The translations under genes were made by a program, and so were the position numbers. DNA of 64,000 nucleotides, from positions 124,001 to 188,000 of the forward strand of contig NZ_JPGL01000006.1 of assembly GCF_000732615.1 (NCBI RefSeq), read 5' to 3'. Numbering within the stretch: the first letter of the stretch is position 1; every line of letters starts with the position of its first letter. Under the pieces are notes generated by a model, which saw only the letters and a list, made by a program, of their open reading frames with translations, was not told the DNA's origin and ran no database searches. This document shows positions 9,462-17,376 of the stretch, piece after piece. The stretch comes from Burkholderia paludis (lineage in GTDB: Bacteria > Pseudomonadota > Gammaproteobacteria > Burkholderiales > Burkholderiaceae).

Positions 9462-9974
9462 AGCAGATCCCTTTTTCAACTTGGATGCATCGGTTTGCCA
9501 CGCCGCCCGGCGCGCGTGTCGATCGCGGCGAAACATGGATCCGGAGTTCCGGATCGCGAATCCGGAATTCCGGATCGACGCGTCGCGCCGTTGCATTTGC
9601 GCACGCGAAACCGTTGCGAAGGAGACCTTCGGATCGGCTCGCGACAGGCACGCAATGGCCGGCTTCACGGCGCGCGCTGGGTGCCGGGGCCCTTGCGGCA
9701 AGCCTGAGCGGTTGGGGGTTCAGGCTGCGTCGAAAAGGGCCGCGCGCGACGTCGTTGCCGGGGGCGGGGTGGCAAGGGGCGCGTAATGTAACCGAACTCG
9801 TTTGCTGTGTCACAAACGAAAAATACCGTTGTTTTCGTGGGGGTTTTTGCGTGTCCGGGTTTCCGGAATCGTGGGTGCGACGGCTGTCGGAAATGCGTGG
9901 AAAGTCTGCTCTCGACGGGTTGAATCCGCAGGGGAATCGAGACATTCTTCGAACGACGCCTCCCGCTCTTCGGT
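9462..9974. promoter_or_regulatory. mqo upstream region
   Basis: About 510 bp with no convincing gene. Near mqo it holds two tandem 16-bp palindromes (listed separately). The part at 9780-9870 is AT-richer than its surroundings and is the most likely place for the mqo promoter, though I see no clear pair of hexamers. Several long open frames cross this stretch on both strands, but all are Arg/Pro-rich and start without ribosome binding sites. Confidence 0.5.
9539..9575. promoter_or_regulatory. tandem 16-bp palindromes upstream of mqo
   Basis: ATCCGGAGTTCCGGAT at 9539-9554 (one central mismatch) and ATCCGGAATTCCGGAT at 9560-9575 (perfect palindrome). They are 21 bp apart start to start, two helical turns, so both face the same side of the DNA. 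The pair ends 78 bp upstream of the mqo GTG. This is the arrangement expected of a cooperative dimer-of-dimers operator; the binding protein is unknown. Confidence 0.7.
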
Positions 9975-10028
9975 TCATGTGCTGGCAATCCGGCGCCATG
10001 TCCGAACGTGCGCAGGTGTCTTCTTCAT
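9975..10028 (-). pseudogene. remnant of a second immunity-gene start
   Basis: A 17-codon reading frame (MKKTPAHVRTWRRIAST) whose ATG overlaps the stop of the candidate immunity gene (ATGA). It resembles the start of that same gene (MKKMRMRVRKWCRPIG). The preceding bases, read in the VgrG frame, give QLHEED as at the VgrG C terminus. The likeness stops after about 50 bp. It reads as the edge of a former duplicate immunity cassette, the rest of which has been lost. Confidence 0.5.
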
Positions 10029-11002
10029 GTAACTGATCCTGCTCCTCGCCTGGAATCGTCCTTCAGCCACATCCATCGTCCCGGAGCATGCGGGGAGTAC
10101 CATTGCTCGGAAAAATGGATGGTTCGCACCTTGGGAAATTCCCTGCCGGCGTGAATAAGGAGCTGATCGGTTGGTCTGTTGTCCCACCATCCTTCCCAGA
10201 CACCGGTTTCCGGACAAGTCATTCCGGTACACAGATTCATTTTTCCGTACTTCAGCCGCTTTGCCTGCTGTTGCTCTAGGTGACGTTGCTCGCGCTCCTC
10301 CGGTGTCAAAATCTTGTAGGCGCGGTGTATCGTGATTTCGGATAGCTTCGGGGGGGACGAGCCGTTCAGTGGATTCGCATAAAATAACTCGACATCAACC
10401 GGAAATTGACTGCCTGGAATGTCTTTCGATCTATAGCGAAAGGACTGCAAATTTGGCGTATCCGGGGTGCGTGACGGCATTTCGTTGCCGTATACACGAT
10501 TTCCGTCTGAATCGATCCAGTAATCATCCAGTTGGAGAAGGGTTTTGATTTCCGTGTTACGGAGATCGGCGAGCATTGGACTTAATCGCATGACAAATCC
10601 TGTCGGAACAATTTTCACCTTCGAGCGATCGGCAGTGTAGTCCCCGGGGTCGTCGAATGTTGAAAAAGAAACCGTAGTAGATGGCGACACTCGGCTGGCG
10701 TACAGATAACGTAACCCTCGTGACCGATAATGGCGATCTGTATCGACGATTCGGCCGAAAATTGAATCCGACGGGTCAAATGGTTTGTCGTCTCGTAGAA
10801 TCTCCATCGCTGCTTTCAGGATGCTGCGCACCATTTGGCGTTGCTCGTCAGCTTGATTTGCCATATCCGCTCCTTGTGCCGATGGCTTTGAGGGCAGCGG
10901 CATAGCCTGCTGTGCATGTGCCAGGGTTGAGCACAAGAGCGCGATCAGGGCGATCCCAATAGGCCTGCACCACTTCCGCACACGCATACGCATCTTCTTC
11001 AT
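10025..11002 (-). CDS. candidate periplasmic T6SS immunity protein
   Basis: A protein of 325 residues opening with a clear Sec signal peptide: basic MKKMRMRVRKWCRP, a hydrophobic core and cleavage after AHA. The mature part is soluble-looking. Near residues 255-310 it has a CxxxxCPETGVWEGWW...W..W pattern that recalls the C-terminal module of some Burkholderia T6SS-associated immunity proteins (recognition by eye). The ATG at 11002 has CGGAG 8 nt upstream and lies 155 bp inside the vgrG 3' end in another frame, so it is probably coupled to vgrG translation. Export to the periplasm fits protection against a periplasm-acting effector. The base composition is visibly AT-richer than in flanking genes, suggesting transfer. 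Confidence 0.75.
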   Translation of the reverse strand: MKKMRMRVRKWCRPIGIALIALLCSTLAHAQQAMPLPSKPSAQGADMANQADEQRQMVRSILKAAMEILRDDKPFDPSDSIFGRIVDTDRHYRSRGLRYLYASRVSPSTTVSFSTFDDPGDYTADRSKVKIVPTGFVMRLSPMLADLRNTEIKTLLQLDDYWIDSDGNRVYGNEMPSRTPDTPNLQSFRYRSKDIPGSQFPVDVELFYANPLNGSSPPKLSEITIHRAYKILTPEEREQRHLEQQQAKRLKYGKMNLCTGMTCPETGVWEGWWDNRPTDQLLIHAGREFPKVRTIHFSEQWYSPHAPGRWMWLKDDSRRGAGSVT

Positions 11003-14000
11003 GCAATTGACTCCGGTAGCCCATTTCGAAACTCGCCATCTTTTCCACCGTCTCAGGCGACACGTTCAGCAATTTACACACTTCGGCCTGCACTATTGGC
11101 ACATCGGCTGCTATATAGGCGCCTCCAGCTTGACCTTGCATGTACGAAATCGTCCAGTAGTAGTGGAACATCAGCATCCGATGGAGCCCTGTCGCAACGA
11201 GATTGTCATCGGGGATATTGATTTTTCGAGCTGCGTCAAGGGCGCCTTTGCTGGTATGCGCCTTATATACGTGAAGCATCTGCGTAAATTTCTCGTAGTC
11301 GCTGGAATGTTGTTGGAGCAACGCTGCCATCCAAAAGGCCTGCTGGCAGTGTCGCGCCTCGTGGTATATCACGTCGGCGAATGATTTTAGTCGACCATTC
11401 AAAGTCGATTTATCGCCCGCGGCAGAGGTAATGTTTTTTATCTCTTGCTCTTGGATGGCAATGATCCAGTTTCTCTGAATGAACGATGCACTGACGTCGG
11501 GGCGCATGTTGTATTGGATTTCCCCTTGTTCCGCATCGACAATGTCAATGCGTGGCATCGCCCCCTCTAACTGATCGGCATCACCCTTGGGCAGACCAAA
11601 TGGTCCTGCGCCAAGTGCGTCGAAGAGAATCGGTCTGCCCGCCCTTGCTATATCTACTTTAAGTTCAAGCGGAACCGAGCCGTCGAGCGTCTTGTACTTT
11701 CCCCATGGAATGCTGGTGAGTGCTTCCTTGATCGCCGCCGCATAGTCCTTCGTCACGGGGTACACGACGTCATTGCGTGGCCGGCTTCCCGACACGTCGC
11801 TCTGCTTCGCGCCGTCGATGAAGTGATGGAAGCGCAGGCCGAAGTTGAGCGGGTCGCATGTCGCAAACATCGGAGGTTGAGCTTCGGACGTCGCTCCCAG
11901 TTCCGGCGTGCTCGCAGTCTTGCCCCTGATTTTCGTGGTCCGCTTGCGGGCATTCGGTGTGACGGCGGTGTAGGGCGTCGTGTTGTCGCGCACGATTGCT
12001 GCGTGATTGACTGCAATCACTTTTCCGGGATCGCTTGCCGCCAGTAACTCGACAGTTCCGAACGTAACATCATGGTCGGTAATCAGCGACGTTTCACCGC
12101 GCTCGTTACTCGTGCCCTCGATCACGCGCCCGTTGTCGAGTGTGATGCGGTATGGCTGTTGCGGCAGTGCAAAACCACTTTCCTGTTCCATCAGCACGAA
12201 CTGCGCGGCAAACTTCCCCGGATTCTCGGGCGTAACGGGGAAACGGGCCGGTCGCAACTGCGCGGCGCCAGTTTGGTGGCTTCCAGCGTAGATCGTATGC
12301 TCGCCCGCCGTGCGCACCACGTAACCGTGATCTCCGATGCGCACCTCCGTACTGCCGGCGTGAAGCACGATCTCTTTCGCCGCATGGAGATGAATGCTGT
12401 CGGTCGTGCTCGTGATCGTCACCGACTTCTTGCCCTTCACGTCGATGCCGTCCGTCCGCGCTTCGATATGTACCATTCCCGCGGCGGCAATCAGCCTCAT
12501 GCCTGCCTTGTGCACGAACAGCGAGAGCGCGTTCGCCACGCTTGCGAACAGTGACCGGCCGACCGCCAGGCCGATATGCCGCCCGCTCGTCACCGCAACA
12601 TCTTCATTGCTTGCGATATGAACGTCGCGGTCGGCCGCGAGACTGATTCCCGCCGCTCCCGCCAGTACCATGTCGGCTTCCGTCAATTCCGGGAAATCGT
12701 CCGGATTGCCCGTTGGATTCCCTTTGATCGCGTCATTGCGTGCCTTGATCGCCTTGGCGACCTCGCTTTGGGTTGTATCGTGCCGCTGCGCCTCATGTCG
12801 TTGCGCCAACCCGGACAGACGCTCTTGCAATTCTCTCGCGCGCGTCAGGCGGCCGATTGCCTCCTTGGCATCCTTCGCGTGGCCGGGGCCGCCGGCCTGG
12901 CCATCTGTCGTGACGAAGAGGCCGCCCAACGCCCGCATGACGCCCCAATCATCCGTACGCAGATCGAAGCCCTTGCCGCGCGCATCCGCCCGGCCATTCT
13001 TCTTCACGATGCGCCGGATATTCCCGAGACTGAGTTGAGAGGCGCCTGCGTCGCTTGCGATCTGCGTCTGGATTTGCCCCCGAGTATCGTCGATAGCCAG
13101 ATGGCCGGATGCGGTGCCGTGGAATTCCTTGCCGCGAATCACCGATACGGCCTGGTTGTCCGGCACATACAGCGCCGGTTGGCGCAGCGCGCTTACGGCA
13201 CTGCCGACAATCACCGGTAAATCCGGATCGCCGTAATAGTGCAATACCGCTACTTCATGGCCGATGCGGGGAATGAATGTCGCACCCATGTCCATACCCT
13301 GCCACGGCGACAACACGCGCAGCCAGATACCGGAGTGCTCGTCGTGCTTGCCCTCGCGATCCCACTCGAACTGCACCTTCACGCGGCCGTATCGGTCTGT
13401 CCAGACTTCTTGCCCGGCCGGGCCGACGACGATGGCTTTTTCCGGGCCGCTCAACGCGGGTTTGCTGACACTGCGTTTGAGCCGGAACGGCTCGTTTGTC
13501 GGCAGCAGTTCGAACTGCGTTTCTACGCGGTATGTTTGTGCGATTCCCGCGCGATTGCCCACGTCCTCGATGTCGAGCGTACATGACACGACGACATATT
13601 CACGGTTCGTAGATAGCTGAGGGTAGCCGGTCAGGGTGAACGTCCGGCCGACTGTCAGGCCACGCAGGTTGCCTGAGCCATGAGCGCGAAGCCCTGCACA
13701 GCGCTGCGCGTCGAGTTGCACGCGCGCAAAATGGCACGCTTCCCGATCGGTGCCGTTGGGCTGCCCTTCCAGCCCCTGTGCGCCTGCCAGCGGTTGGCTG
13801 AAGTCGCCCCATGCGTAGATTTCGCTGTCGGCGCTGGCGGTTCTGCGTGGATTCTCTTCGGTGGCAACCAGCTTCGCGCGCGGACGGGTGTAGTCGTAGT
13901 CCGCCACGGTGACACGCCCGGCCGTGAGCCGGCTCGTTATCGACAGTGCATGAATGTGTTCTTCGTCAATGTGCTGGCCGTCGGGCGGCAGATAGCGCAG

Positions 14001-14711
14001 CGTTTCGTAGGCCGCATCGTGTGGATGATGGCCGCCGATCGTATCGCACAAGATCAGGCGATGATGGCCCTCGTCGTGCGTGAACCACCACCAGATACCC
14101 CATTCCTCCCACAGACGCTGCAGGAACGCCCAGTCCGATTCGAGCGCCTGACGCTGCATGTCACGCTTGGGATAGATTCCTCGAAACATGCCCGCGAGAC
14201 GTTTTTCAACCGGGTATGGATATTTCGACAGCACGGCATCCGTGATATCGACGACGGTCATATCCTGAAAAAGCCGACAATCCTGGTTTAGCGTCGCGCG
14301 GTAGAGCCACGGCCGTAGTTCGAGTTCGTACAGAATGGAGTCGCGGTCCTGACCGGAAATCCGGGCCGCTTCGACCAACGCCGAGATCTCGCGTGTTCCT
14401 GCGCCGATGTTGCCGAGTCCGGCATTGCCTGCCAGTCCGGGAGTGAAGTGCTGTTTGCCTTCTAGCCGGATCGAGACAGTGACCTCGGTTCCTACCACTT
14501 TGTCGAGATCGAGATTGGACGCTACGCTTGGGACGATGGCGTAGGCGTCGTCGGTGCGCAACGTGACGAGATAGCGGCATTCGTCAATGCGGCCAATTGT
14601 TTCGATGCCTTGCAGACGCACCGGAACAAATACGGGGAGCGCGTCCATTCCGTATGTGGGCAATGCCGGGCCCGTGATGGCCAGGGTGCGTGCTTGGGTA
14701 AGAGTCGACAT
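10848..14711 (-). CDS. vgrG: VgrG spike with C-terminal zinc-metallopeptidase effector domain
   Basis: A protein of 1287 residues. In order: the gp27/gp44-like VgrG base (about 20-410, including WEEWGIWWWFTHDEGHHRLIL), the gp5 OB domain (about 430-510, EVWTDRYGRVKVQFEWD and the SPWQG/PRIGHEV blocks), and the DUF2345 beta-helix extension (about 640-800). A transthyretin-like strand-turn segment (about 845-890, PYRITLDNGRVIEG) follows, then a C-terminal extension of ~370 residues. The extension carries HEARH at residues 1117-1121, an HExxH zinc motif, and a later helix HEEDAYACAEVV (1237-1248) whose glutamates could give the third ligand. P. aeruginosa VgrG2b, a periplasm-acting metallopeptidase VgrG, has a comparable order. 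The gene starts 18 nt after the PAAR stop with GGAGA upstream. No T6SS core genes are nearby, so this is an orphan island. Confidence 0.92.
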   Translation of the reverse strand: MSTLTQARTLAITGPALPTYGMDALPVFVPVRLQGIETIGRIDECRYLVTLRTDDAYAIVPSVASNLDLDKVVGTEVTVSIRLEGKQHFTPGLAGNAGLGNIGAGTREISALVEAARISGQDRDSILYELELRPWLYRATLNQDCRLFQDMTVVDITDAVLSKYPYPVEKRLAGMFRGIYPKRDMQRQALESDWAFLQRLWEEWGIWWWFTHDEGHHRLILCDTIGGHHPHDAAYETLRYLPPDGQHIDEEHIHALSITSRLTAGRVTVADYDYTRPRAKLVATEENPRRTASADSEIYAWGDFSQPLAGAQGLEGQPNGTDREACHFARVQLDAQRCAGLRAHGSGNLRGLTVGRTFTLTGYPQLSTNREYVVVSCTLDIEDVGNRAGIAQTYRVETQFELLPTNEPFRLKRSVSKPALSGPEKAIVVGPAGQEVWTDRYGRVKVQFEWDREGKHDEHSGIWLRVLSPWQGMDMGATFIPRIGHEVAVLHYYGDPDLPVIVGSAVSALRQPALYVPDNQAVSVIRGKEFHGTASGHLAIDDTRGQIQTQIASDAGASQLSLGNIRRIVKKNGRADARGKGFDLRTDDWGVMRALGGLFVTTDGQAGGPGHAKDAKEAIGRLTRARELQERLSGLAQRHEAQRHDTTQSEVAKAIKARNDAIKGNPTGNPDDFPELTEADMVLAGAAGISLAADRDVHIASNEDVAVTSGRHIGLAVGRSLFASVANALSLFVHKAGMRLIAAAGMVHIEARTDGIDVKGKKSVTITSTTDSIHLHAAKEIVLHAGSTEVRIGDHGYVVRTAGEHTIYAGSHQTGAAQLRPARFPVTPENPGKFAAQFVLMEQESGFALPQQPYRITLDNGRVIEGTSNERGETSLITDHDVTFGTVELLAASDPGKVIAVNHAAIVRDNTTPYTAVTPNARKRTTKIRGKTASTPELGATSEAQPPMFATCDPLNFGLRFHHFIDGAKQSDVSGSRPRNDVVYPVTKDYAAAIKEALTSIPWGKYKTLDGSVPLELKVDIARAGRPILFDALGAGPFGLPKGDADQLEGAMPRIDIVDAEQGEIQYNMRPDVSASFIQRNWIIAIQEQEIKNITSAAGDKSTLNGRLKSFADVIYHEARHCQQAFWMAALLQQHSSDYEKFTQMLHVYKAHTSKGALDAARKINIPDDNLVATGLHRMLMFHYYWTISYMQGQAGGAYIAADVPIVQAEVCKLLNVSPETVEKMASFEMGYRSQLHEEDAYACAEVVQAYWDRPDRALVLNPGTCTAGYAAALKAIGTRSGYGKSS

Positions 14712-14729
14712 GATTGCGAGTCTCTCCGT

Positions 14730-14981
14730 TTATGCCCTGACGACCGTGGTGGTGCAACCGATCCTGCGGCCGTGATACTTGATCTGTCGGCCGCGGTGCA
14801 TGCGCGGGCCACTCGCCGGCAGCGGATAGATGCCGCCGCATTTCGGGCATGCCTCGCCGTGGCCGTCGGGCGCGACGCCAATGCCAAGGTGCTTGAGATC
14901 GAGGGCGGCTCCGGTGGCTGTGCCGTCACGATCGGCCGCATCCCCGAGGCGAACCGTTTCGCGGCATTGCGCGCTTTTCAT
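14730..14981 (-). CDS. PAAR-like T6SS spike-tip protein
   Basis: A protein of 83 residues with the small Gly-rich, His/Cys-containing pattern of PAAR-type tip proteins: ETVRLGDAADRDGT early, DLKHLGIGV and GHGEACPKCGG in the middle, and RMHRGRQIKYHG at the end. In the T6SS such proteins bind zinc and sharpen the VgrG spike. The ATG at 14981 (MKSAQCRETV) is preferred although its ribosome binding site is weak; an upstream ATG at 15038 adds 19 unrelated residues. It is the first gene of the PAAR-vgrG-immunity operon and ends 18 nt before vgrG. Confidence 0.8.
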   Translation of the reverse strand: MKSAQCRETVRLGDAADRDGTATGAALDLKHLGIGVAPDGHGEACPKCGGIYPLPASGPRMHRGRQIKYHGRRIGCTTTVVRA

Positions 14982-15323
14982 CGATGATCTACGCGAGGAA
15001 TGAAACCGCCTTTTACCTCGCGTCGAAGGACTGTGCAATTTTCAAGATGAGAATCAGCCGATTTCAATAATTTGATTAGTATTTCGACTGATACTTTCGT
15101 ACTTATATGAGTATTGCCGAAGTGCCGCGAGTGCCGTCAGGGGTGAGGCAGAGATCCTTGTAGCGACTTGAATATCAGGACGACTACGGATTCTGGTAAA
15201 TACCGCTCTTACGGCTGCCATGGGCGTGATGAAGCTTCGCGTCACGTTATGTGTATCCGGGCAGGATCGATGACACGTCTGTCTGCTTTCCAGCCAACAG
15301 TTCGGCGAGTTCCGCTTACGCGC
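14982..15323. promoter_or_regulatory. upstream region of the T6SS module
   Basis: About 340 bp without a supported gene. The portion 15050-15120 is strikingly AT-rich for this window and, read on the minus strand, contains CATATAAG, a possible -10. It is the likely promoter of the PAAR-vgrG-immunity operon. I see no -24/-12 sigma-54 signature. A 63-codon minus-strand frame (15054-15245) crosses it but lacks a ribosome binding site or recognisable sequence. Confidence 0.4.
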
Positions 15324-15611
15324 TCACTTCGCCGAACCGTTCCCGCAAAACTGCCCGTACGCCTGCGCCGAGTTCTCGAAACCCTTCTGCTTCGCGAGTT
15401 CCCACGGGCGCTCGCATTGTTGCGTCGCTTCGCACCACGAATAGCCGGCCGAGCCGATGCACCCGTGCGCATCGCGATCGCCGCCGACCACCGGCGGTGC
15501 GGGCGGTGCCGAAGATTGCGCGGGCGGCGCGGAGGGCGCGGAACAGGCGCTCAAGGCGAACGCGCAGGCGAGCGCGGCGGCCAGCGATGCGGAAGGGCTG
15601 AAACGTTTCAT
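15324..15611 (-). CDS. small lipoprotein with conserved Cys/Trp module
   Basis: A protein of 95 residues. The N terminus is a lipoprotein signal peptide (MKRFSPSASLAAALACAFALSAC in two parts: basic start, hydrophobic core) with lipobox LSAC. A Pro/Ala/Ser-rich linker follows, then a compact domain HGCIGSAGYSWCEATQQCERPWELA with three cysteines and two tryptophans. This module recurs in small Burkholderia lipoproteins of unknown function and in some protease-inhibitor-like proteins. ATG 15611 is chosen over the ATG 15 nt upstream because it starts the signal peptide and GGAG precedes it. No operon partner is apparent. Confidence 0.75.
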   Translation of the reverse strand: MKRFSPSASLAAALACAFALSACSAPSAPPAQSSAPPAPPVVGGDRDAHGCIGSAGYSWCEATQQCERPWELAKQKGFENSAQAYGQFCGNGSAK

Positions 15612-15678
15612 GAGGGCGTGCTCCATGGCTGAATGAGTGGGGGAAAACCGGAGGCGGCGCGCACGTTGGCCGCGCCGT

Positions 15679-16167
15679 TCACGCGTCCGGCACCGGCACG
15701 CGCGACGAGAACTTCACTTCGCGCAACGCGAGGCTCGACTGGATCGACGATACCCCCGCCTGCTTGCGCAGCACGCGCTCGACGAATTCCGCGTACGCGT
15801 CGAGATCGGCGGCGACGACCTGCAGGATGTAGTCGGCCGCGCCGGTGATCTTGTGGCACGACAGCACCTCGTCGTGTCGCCGGATCACGTCCTCGAAGTG
15901 GTCGGAATCCTGGTCAGAGTGCATGTTGAACGTGACGTGCACGAACGCGAACACGTTCATGCCGAGCGCGCGCCGGTCGAGGTTCGCCTGGTAGCCGGTG
16001 ATCACGCCTTCGTCCTCGAGCCGCTTGCGGCGGCGCCAGCACGGCGTGACGCTGAGCGACAGCTTCTCGCCGAGCGTCGCGTTCGACAGCGCGCCGTCGT
16101 CCTGCAGCAGGCGCAGCATGGCGCGGTCGACGCCGTCCAGTTCGGCCGGAGCGCGATTTTTGCTCAT
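15679..16167 (-). CDS. Lrp/AsnC family transcriptional regulator
   Basis: A protein of 162 residues. An N-terminal winged HTH (about 10-60, AMLRLLQDDGALSNATLGEKLSLSVTPCWRR) is followed by the RAM ligand-binding domain (about 75-150, FAFVHVTF, HEVLSCHKITGAADYILQV-like segment). These regulators assemble as octamers and usually sense amino acids. ATG 16167 matches the family start; the longer upstream frame is not family-like. It is divergent, by 115 bp, from the deacetylase/ornithine cyclodeaminase/ABC binding protein set and is its likely regulator, with an amino acid such as ornithine or arginine as a plausible effector (inference). Confidence 0.88.
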   Translation of the reverse strand: MSKNRAPAELDGVDRAMLRLLQDDGALSNATLGEKLSLSVTPCWRRRKRLEDEGVITGYQANLDRRALGMNVFAFVHVTFNMHSDQDSDHFEDVIRRHDEVLSCHKITGAADYILQVVAADLDAYAEFVERVLRKQAGVSSIQSSLALREVKFSSRVPVPDA

Positions 16168-16282
16168 TTTCGTGATTCCGTAGGCGGTTTTCTCAAAAGT
16201 GTACGAAAGGTGCGCGCGAAAAGCAAAGCTATTGCCGGTATCCGTCAATAAACTGTTGCCATCCTCACCGCAACGGTCAACC

Positions 16283-17320
16283 ATGCTCACGGTCTATAGC
16301 AGCGATCACCAACTGCATCGCGGCGTCGAACTGAAGGACGGCGCGATCACCGATTCGTTCGAAAACCCCCTTCGCGCCGAAACGGTGCTCGCGCAGGTGC
16401 GCGCCGCCGGCCTCGGAGACGTGATCGCGCCGAAACCGTTCGACCGCGCGTGCTATGCGGCCGCGCACAGCGCGCGCTATGTCGAGTTCCTCGCCGGCGC
16501 GTGGGACGAATGGACGGCAACCGGCCGAACCTGCCAGGCGCTGCCGCTCGTATGGCCGGTGCGCGCGATGCCCGCCGCCGCGACGCCGCCCGCGTTCATC
16601 GACGGCAAGCTCGGCTTCTACGCGATGGACGCCGGCGCGCCGATCAACGCCGGCACGTGGGACGCGGTGAGCGCGAGCGCGAACTCGGCGCTGACCGGCG
16701 CCGACCTGCTGTCGAGCGGCGCGGCGCGCGCGGCGTTCGCGCTGTGCCGCCCGCCCGGCCACCACGCCGGCCGCGAGTACGCGGGCGGCTACTGCTACCT
16801 GAACAACGCGGCGATCGCCGCGCAGCATTGCATCGCGCAGGGCGCCGCGCGTGTCGCGGTGCTGGACGTCGATTTCCATCACGGCAACGGCACGCAGGAC
16901 ATCTTCTACGATCGCGCGGACGTGCTGTTCGCGTCGATCCACGGCGAGCCGCCGGTGTCGTACCCGTACTTCTCCGGCTACGCGGACGAGCGCGGCGCCG
17001 GCGCGGGCGACGGCTTCAACCTGAACCTGCCGCTGCCGAAGGGCACGCTGTGGGCCGCTTACGAGCAGGCGCTCGACCACGCGGCCGCCGCGATCGCCGC
17101 GCATGCCCCCGACGCGCTCGTCGTGTCGCTCGGCGTCGACACGTTCGAGCACGACCCGATCAGCCATTTCCGGCTGCGCTCGCCCGACTACCTGCGCATC
17201 GGCGCGGCGCTCGCGCGCCTGAACGTGCCGACGCTGTTCGTGATGGAGGGCGGCTACATGGTCGACGAGATCGGCATCAACGCGGTCAACGTGCTGCTGG
17301 GATTCGAAGGGCGCGCGTAA
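16283..17320 (+). CDS. acetylpolyamine amidohydrolase (histone deacetylase superfamily)
   Basis: A protein of 345 residues of the arginase/deacetylase fold. Catalytic features: tandem His at 160-161 in RPPGHHAGREYAGG; the zinc-binding motif LDVDFHHGNGTQD with D197 and H199; and a third ligand at D286 in GVDTFEHDP. Length and motifs fit bacterial acetylpolyamine amidohydrolases, which hydrolyse N-acetylputrescine, N-acetylcadaverine and similar compounds. ATG 16283 matches the family start MLTVYSSDHQLHRG. It heads a gene set with ornithine cyclodeaminase (56 nt downstream) and an ABC binding protein, and faces an AsnC-type regulator, pointing to polyamine/arginine-related catabolism. Confidence 0.88.
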   Translation: MLTVYSSDHQLHRGVELKDGAITDSFENPLRAETVLAQVRAAGLGDVIAPKPFDRACYAAAHSARYVEFLAGAWDEWTATGRTCQALPLVWPVRAMPAAATPPAFIDGKLGFYAMDAGAPINAGTWDAVSASANSALTGADLLSSGAARAAFALCRPPGHHAGREYAGGYCYLNNAAIAAQHCIAQGAARVAVLDVDFHHGNGTQDIFYDRADVLFASIHGEPPVSYPYFSGYADERGAGAGDGFNLNLPLPKGTLWAAYEQALDHAAAAIAAHAPDALVVSLGVDTFEHDPISHFRLRSPDYLRIGAALARLNVPTLFVMEGGYMVDEIGINAVNVLLGFEGRA

Positions 17321-17376
17321 CGCGGCGCCGACCGTTTCAACGGCGGCCCCGGCCGCCGCAACCTTGGAGCAAGGGC

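Noticed and set aside
9304-9999. 231-codon minus-strand frame running from the mqo upstream region into mqo
   Set aside because: It overlaps mqo out of frame, has no recognisable sequence and no ribosome binding site.
15050-15130. Sigma-54 promoter for the T6SS operon
   Set aside because: No GG-N10-GC pair of -24/-12 elements could be found at the right spacing.
15054-15245. 63-codon minus-strand frame upstream of the PAAR gene
   Set aside because: Covers an AT-rich promoter-like region, has no ribosome binding site and no recognisable motif.
16277-17167. Long minus-strand frame opposite the acetylpolyamine amidohydrolase gene
   Set aside because: Very Arg/Ala-rich translation with no ribosome binding site; the plus-strand frame has intact catalytic motifs. 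Antisense open frames of this kind occur throughout this GC-rich window.
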